Assembly: GCA_026225435.1 (NCBI GenBank)
Contig: JAMFST010000252.1
Coordinates: forward strand, 1 to 8,106
Source of the DNA: Labilithrix luteola
GTDB taxonomy: Bacteria > Myxococcota_A > Polyangia > Polyangiales > Polyangiaceae
Reading direction: 5' to 3'
Length of the DNA: 8,106 nt
Shown: positions 4,901 to 8,106 of the stretch, piece by piece
Numbering within the stretch: the first letter of the stretch is position 1
Layout of the letters: each line of letters opens with the position of its first letter
Made by a program: the position numbers and the translations under genes
The notes under the pieces: model-generated
What the model was told of the DNA's origin: nothing
The model's database searches: none
Seen by the model: only the letters and a program-made list of their open reading frames with translations

Positions 4901-6388
4901 ATGCCGCGTCGTCTCCCCTCTTTTGTCTTTCTTGCCGCAGCGTTCGCCTTCGTCGGCTCGCTCGGTTCCCTGGCCCTGACCGCCTGCGGCAGCACCGACG
5001 ACGGCGATGGCTCCGGCAGCGGCGGCGATGGGGGCGCGATCACCTTCCCCAACGGCCCCACACCCGACGGCGGCTCGTCGAAGAGCGATGGGTCGACGCA
5101 GCCCATCGGCGACGCCGGCACCGGAAGCGACGCCGCCTCGGGGCCGAACCCGATCAAGCACGTCATCTTCGTCGTGAAGGAGAACCACACCTTCGACAGC
5201 TTCTTCGGCAGCTACACGAAGCCGGACGGCAGCGACGCCGGCGTCGAGGGGACGCCGAACAACAAGTGCTACTCGCAGACGCGCGGCTACATCGACTGCC
5301 CGGAGGCGCCGGACTCGCCGCTCGACATGTGCCACCAGCACTCGTGCGCGCTGACCGATCTCGACAACGGCAAGATGGACGGCTGGGACATCACCGGCGC
5401 GGACGCCGGCGTCGGCGATCAGGTCTACGCGCAGTACCACCGCGAGGACATCCCCAACTACTACGCCTACGCGGACCACTTCGCCCTGGCCGATCACTTC
5501 TTCGCCAGCATGCTCGGCCCGAGCTTCCCCGGTCACATGATGACCGTCGCCGGCCAGGCCGCCTGGGCCACCTCCAACCCGCCGCTCGACGTGCCGCCGG
5601 ACTACCTCAAGCTCCACCCGTACTGGGGTTGCGACGAGGAGACGGGCGACACGTGCCCGGTGGAGAACCAGAGCACCTGCACCTCGCAGAACGTCTTCCC
5701 GTGCTTCAACATCCCCTCGCTGCCCGACGTCCTGCCGGCGGGCGTCGACTGGAAGTTCTACGGCTCCAACTACACGTACCTCGGCGTCGGCGCGAGCGAG
5801 ATCTGGAGCATGTTCGACGCCATCAGCTCCGTGAGGAACGGGACGGACTGGAGCAAGGTCGTCTCCTACGATCAGTTCGACATGGACGTGGCCAACGGGA
5901 CCTTGCCGGCGGTCAGCTGGCTGATCAACCAGGACACCAGCGACGAGCACCCCGGCAGCCTGCTCGGCTTCTCGCTGTCGCTGTGCACCGGGGAGAACTG
6001 GACCGTCAGCAAGGTCAACGAGATCATGGCCTCGCCCTACTGGAACGACACGGTCATCTTCTACACGATGGATGACTTCGGCGGCTGGTACGACCACGTC
6101 CCGCCGCCGGTGCAGTACGGTTGCAACCCCGACGCGCCGTACGGCCTCGGCTTCCGCCTTCCGCTCATCATGATCTCGCCGTACGCCAAGCCGGGCTTCA
6201 TTTTCAAGGAGCAGGCCGAGCAGGTCAGCATGCTGACCTTCACGGAGAAGATCTTCCACGCGACGCAGACGCTGAACGATCTCGATCCCAACGCGCGCGA
6301 CAAGGGGGCGAACGATCTCATGGGCGCCTTCGACTTCAACCAGGCGCCCAACCCGCCGCTGATGCTCGACACGCGTTCGTGTAATTGA
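4901..6388 (+). CDS. Secreted phosphoesterase lipoprotein, phospholipase C/AcpA superfamily
   Basis: A 495-residue exported enzyme predicted to hydrolyse phosphate esters (phospholipids, other phosphodiesters or monoesters) outside the cytoplasm. ATG 4901 follows GGAAG at a good distance. Residues 1-28 are a signal peptide with a textbook lipobox, LTAC, so Cys29 is lipidated; a Gly/Ser/Asp-rich linker runs to about 83. The phosphoesterase domain (86-455) shows IKHVIFVVKENHTFDSFFG with Glu94, Asn95 and Asp99; ADHFALADHFFASMLGPSFP (191-210); DEHPG (348-352); and TVIFYTMDDFGGWYDHVPPP (384-403) with Asp391, Asp392, Asp398 and His399. GFRLPLIMISPYAKPG follows (417-432). These are the superfamily's metal and nucleophile regions. 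Eleven cysteines beyond Cys29, clustered at 123-149 and 244-268, suggest disulfides. The substrate cannot be decided. The gene ends in a 4-nt overlap with the next one. Confidence 0.93.
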   Translation: MPRRLPSFVFLAAAFAFVGSLGSLALTACGSTDDGDGSGSGGDGGAITFPNGPTPDGGSSKSDGSTQPIGDAGTGSDAASGPNPIKHVIFVVKENHTFDSFFGSYTKPDGSDAGVEGTPNNKCYSQTRGYIDCPEAPDSPLDMCHQHSCALTDLDNGKMDGWDITGADAGVGDQVYAQYHREDIPNYYAYADHFALADHFFASMLGPSFPGHMMTVAGQAAWATSNPPLDVPPDYLKLHPYWGCDEETGDTCPVENQSTCTSQNVFPCFNIPSLPDVLPAGVDWKFYGSNYTYLGVGASEIWSMFDAISSVRNGTDWSKVVSYDQFDMDVANGTLPAVSWLINQDTSDEHPGSLLGFSLSLCTGENWTVSKVNEIMASPYWNDTVIFYTMDDFGGWYDHVPPPVQYGCNPDAPYGLGFRLPLIMISPYAKPGFIFKEQAEQVSMLTFTEKIFHATQTLNDLDPNARDKGANDLMGAFDFNQAPNPPLMLDTRSCN

Positions 6389-7437
6389 CCGCCCGCGCGC
6401 AGCTCTACCTGGGGCGCGGCGACGCCGATGCCGGCGACGTTCGCGACGCGCTCGCCGGGGTGCTGCGGGCACGGATGACGAGCTCCAGCGAGCTCGTCGA
6501 GGTGGAGCCGCGCGAGCACGCCGACGTCCACGTGCAGATCGGTCCGCTCGGGCCGCTCCCCTGGGTGCTTCCCTGGATGGCCTTCGAGTGCGAAGGCGTC
6601 GACGGAGAAGGCGCCGTCGACCTCGCTCGCTGGGTGTCGCAGCAGCTCTCGGCGGAGGTGCTGGTGGTCCTCGAGCAGGGGCTCACGGAGGTGCAGCTGC
6701 TGCTCTTTCGCGCGGGCGAGACGGCCGCGCCCCCTGCCCTGCCCGACGTCGCCGCGACTGCCGACAGCGACGGCAACGGCGGCGATGACGGGACCGAGGA
6801 GGACGCGCCTCGCGACGAGCGCACGCGGGGAGAGAAGGTCACCGAGGCGCTCGGCCTGCACGGCAGCGGGTCGACGCTCGGAGGGATGATGCTCGTCGCC
6901 TTCCGCCGCCGCGAGGAGGTTCGCTTCGTCGACGGTCCCCCGGCGCTCGCCCAGCTGAGCGCGGTGTTCGTCGATCCCCTGGAGGTCCCGGTGCACGAGC
7001 TGCGCCGGCTGCGGCTGCGCGCTCATAGCGCCGGAGGTGACGGGCGAGGAGCGCGCGTGGTCGTCGGCGGCTCGGCTCTCGCGCACCAGCTGGTGGTGGT
7101 GACCCGGACCTCCTGGGAATCGGAGCGCGCCACGCGAGAAGGTGCGGACGACGAGGCCCCCTTCGCCAGCCGCGAGGGGTTGGCCATCATGACCGCCGAG
7201 CTCCCCGAGGCGCGACTCCCCGCGGCGCGCGCGGACGGCGTCCTCCAGTGGACCGAGAAGGCGGCAGCGCTCGGCGACGAACAGCGGATCCGGAGCGGCG
7301 CCATCTACGTCGAGGTGGACGTGGTGGCGGGCGGTCACGAAGGCAAGGGAGAGCTCATCGTGCGCGTCGATCCCCACGGAGCGCAGGGGGGCGCGGTGGT
7401 CTTCGTGCCGGTCGTCGTGAAGGCGATCTCGAGCTGA
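6385..7437 (+). CDS. Unrecognised cytoplasmic protein coupled to the phosphoesterase gene
   Basis: A 350-residue protein I do not recognise. Codons have the strong G/C third-base bias of real genes here, and the antisense frames do not look like protein. The TTG at 6385 overlaps the previous stop as TTGA and has no ribosome binding site of its own, which points to translational coupling; the first internal ATG (6475) would remove a well-formed N-terminus. There is no signal peptide or membrane segment. Residues 3-110 form an alpha/beta domain (AQLYLGRGDADAGDVRDALA; LPWVLPWMAFECEGVDG; SAEVLVVLEQGLTEVQLLLF). A Gly/Asp/Glu-rich linker spans about 112-150. Residues 160-350 look beta-rich (GGMMLVAFRRREEVRF; RVVVGGSALAHQLVVVTRTS; AIYVEVDVV; VVFVPVVVKAI). 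No catalytic motif is visible. It is convergent with the VWA gene, with 49 bp between the stops. Confidence 0.72.
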   Translation: MTARAQLYLGRGDADAGDVRDALAGVLRARMTSSSELVEVEPREHADVHVQIGPLGPLPWVLPWMAFECEGVDGEGAVDLARWVSQQLSAEVLVVLEQGLTEVQLLLFRAGETAAPPALPDVAATADSDGNGGDDGTEEDAPRDERTRGEKVTEALGLHGSGSTLGGMMLVAFRRREEVRFVDGPPALAQLSAVFVDPLEVPVHELRRLRLRAHSAGGDGRGARVVVGGSALAHQLVVVTRTSWESERATREGADDEAPFASREGLAIMTAELPEARLPAARADGVLQWTEKAAALGDEQRIRSGAIYVEVDVVAGGHEGKGELIVRVDPHGAQGGAVVFVPVVVKAISS

Positions 7438-7486
7438 TGGTGGGGCTGGTCTCGTTCGCGCTCGGCGTGGCCGCGGACACGGCTCG

Positions 7487-8106
7487 CTACGGAGCGAAGA
7501 TCGCCCCCAGCGCCGGCGCGACGTCGCGGTAGGTGCGGATCGCGCGGACCTGGCCGCGCCCCTTGCGGGCGAGGTCGCGGCCGAGGTCGTGATCGGTCTC
7601 GCCCGAGGTGTCGAGGAGCACGTCGAGGCGCGGGAGGCGGCTGGCGGCGAGGCGCGGATCCGGGCCGGCGTTGTGGACGCAGTCCGAGAGCAAGAGCACG
7701 CGGGAGCCCGGCGCCGGGACGGTGCGCAGGAGCGCGGCGGCGGTGGCGAGAGCAAAATGGACATTGGTGAGCCCCTTGGCCGGGACGCGCAGGACGGTGG
7801 CGAGCACGCCGGAGGGGGTGACCTGCTCGCCGAAGCGGACGAGCACCGCGGCGTCGGACCAGAAGGCGACGACCGCGAGGCTGTCGCGTGCCAGCTCGGC
7901 AGAGAGCGCGCCGACCGTGGCCGCGGCCGTGCGCACCCGCTCGCCGACCATCGAGCCGGAGACGTCGACGAGGAGGACCACCGAGCGGCGCGTCCGCAGG
8001 CGATCGCGCACGACGATGTCGTCCTCGTCGAGGAAGGGGCTGGCGGCGAGCGCCTCGAGGGTGCGATCGAGGTCGATCTCGTCGCTGCCACCGCGGTAGC
8101 GCAGGC
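7487..8106 (-). CDS. VWA-domain protein, C-terminal part (5' end outside window)
   Basis: The frame is open to the right edge: in-frame sequence continues upstream of the GTG at 8011 (LRYRGGSDEIDLDRTLEAL, then PFLDEDDIVVRDRLRTRRS), so the true start is outside the window. About 206 codons are visible. The von Willebrand factor A domain has a complete metal-ion-dependent adhesion site: DVSGS (Asp47, Ser49 and Ser51 of the visible part), Thr113 in GLTNVH, and Asp141 in VLLLSDCVHN. This suggests divalent-metal-dependent binding of a partner protein. The RGGSDEIDLDRTLE segment resembles bacterial VWA proteins that work with MoxR/AAA+ ATPases, but no ATPase gene is in view, so that is only a guess. 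There is no signal peptide in the visible part. It converges on the unknown gene ending at 7437. Confidence 0.9.
   Translation of the reverse strand, partial: LRYRGGSDEIDLDRTLEALAASPFLDEDDIVVRDRLRTRRSVVLLVDVSGSMVGERVRTAAATVGALSAELARDSLAVVAFWSDAAVLVRFGEQVTPSGVLATVLRVPAKGLTNVHFALATAAALLRTVPAPGSRVLLLSDCVHNAGPDPRLAASRLPRLDVLLDTSGETDHDLGRDLARKGRGQVRAIRTYRDVAPALGAIFAP

Noticed and set aside
4738..5190. 151-codon upstream extension of the TenA-like protein
   Set aside because: It overlaps the divergent phosphoesterase gene and does not resemble the family; ATG 4737 gives the usual length.
4835..6472. 545-codon open frame on the minus strand opposite the phosphoesterase
   Set aside because: The other strand carries unmistakable phosphoesterase motifs; this frame has low-complexity Arg/Val/Asp composition.
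7438..7486. Imperfect hairpin CGTGGCCGCGGACACG in the convergent gap
   Set aside because: The stem has a central mismatch, almost no loop and no T-run, so it does not support a terminator call.
6061..8091. 676-codon open frame on the minus strand spanning the unknown gene and the VWA gene
   Set aside because: It runs out of frame through the VWA domain and antisense to 6385-7437; the sequence is compositional shadow.

Overview
The window is high-GC DNA with strong third-position GC bias. It carries protein families typical of a myxobacterium-like bacterium (Myxococcota, probably Polyangia): Asp/Ala/Gly-rich linkers behind lipoprotein signal peptides, an FHA protein, a stand-alone cyclic-nucleotide-binding protein, a formylglycine-enzyme-like lipoprotein and a LexA with an extended linker. 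The taxon is inferred from style and gene content, not from a marker gene. There are nine or ten protein genes and almost no empty space. No gene-free stretch exceeds 300 bases; the longest gap is 163 bp, at 4738-4900. I see no rRNA, tRNA, CRISPR array, insertion sequence or attachment site.

Left block (1-1930, all minus strand, transcribed right to left): a stand-alone cyclic-nucleotide-binding domain protein, then lexA, a small lipoprotein, and the exported N-terminus of a gene that runs off the left edge. The 80 bp between the cNMP-binding gene and lexA hold a plausible promoter overlapped by half of a myxobacterial-type LexA box. A second GTTCAG half-site lies 52 bp further upstream.

Middle (2005-4737): an FHA-domain protein with a degenerate receiver-like N-terminus points right, divergent from the cNMP-binding gene. 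Converging on it is a two-gene minus-strand operon: a heme-oxygenase-like (TenA/PqqC-type) putative diiron enzyme whose stop overlaps, by 4 nt (GTGA), the start of an exported lipoprotein with an FGE/SUMF1-like domain. That domain appears to lack the catalytic cysteine pair.

Right block (4901-7437, plus strand): a secreted phosphoesterase of the phospholipase C / acid phosphatase (AcpA-like) superfamily, carried as a lipoprotein. It overlaps by 4 nt (TTGA) an unrecognised 350-residue cytoplasmic protein. A VWA-domain protein with an intact MIDAS motif converges from the right edge and is cut by the window end.

Overall this looks like ordinary chromosomal core/accessory territory: SOS control, cyclic nucleotide and phosphothreonine signalling, and envelope lipoproteins. 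The points most worth a second look are the LexA linker and paired half-sites, the diiron enzyme/lipoprotein translational coupling, the unknown gene behind the phosphoesterase, and the degenerate receiver-FHA fusion.
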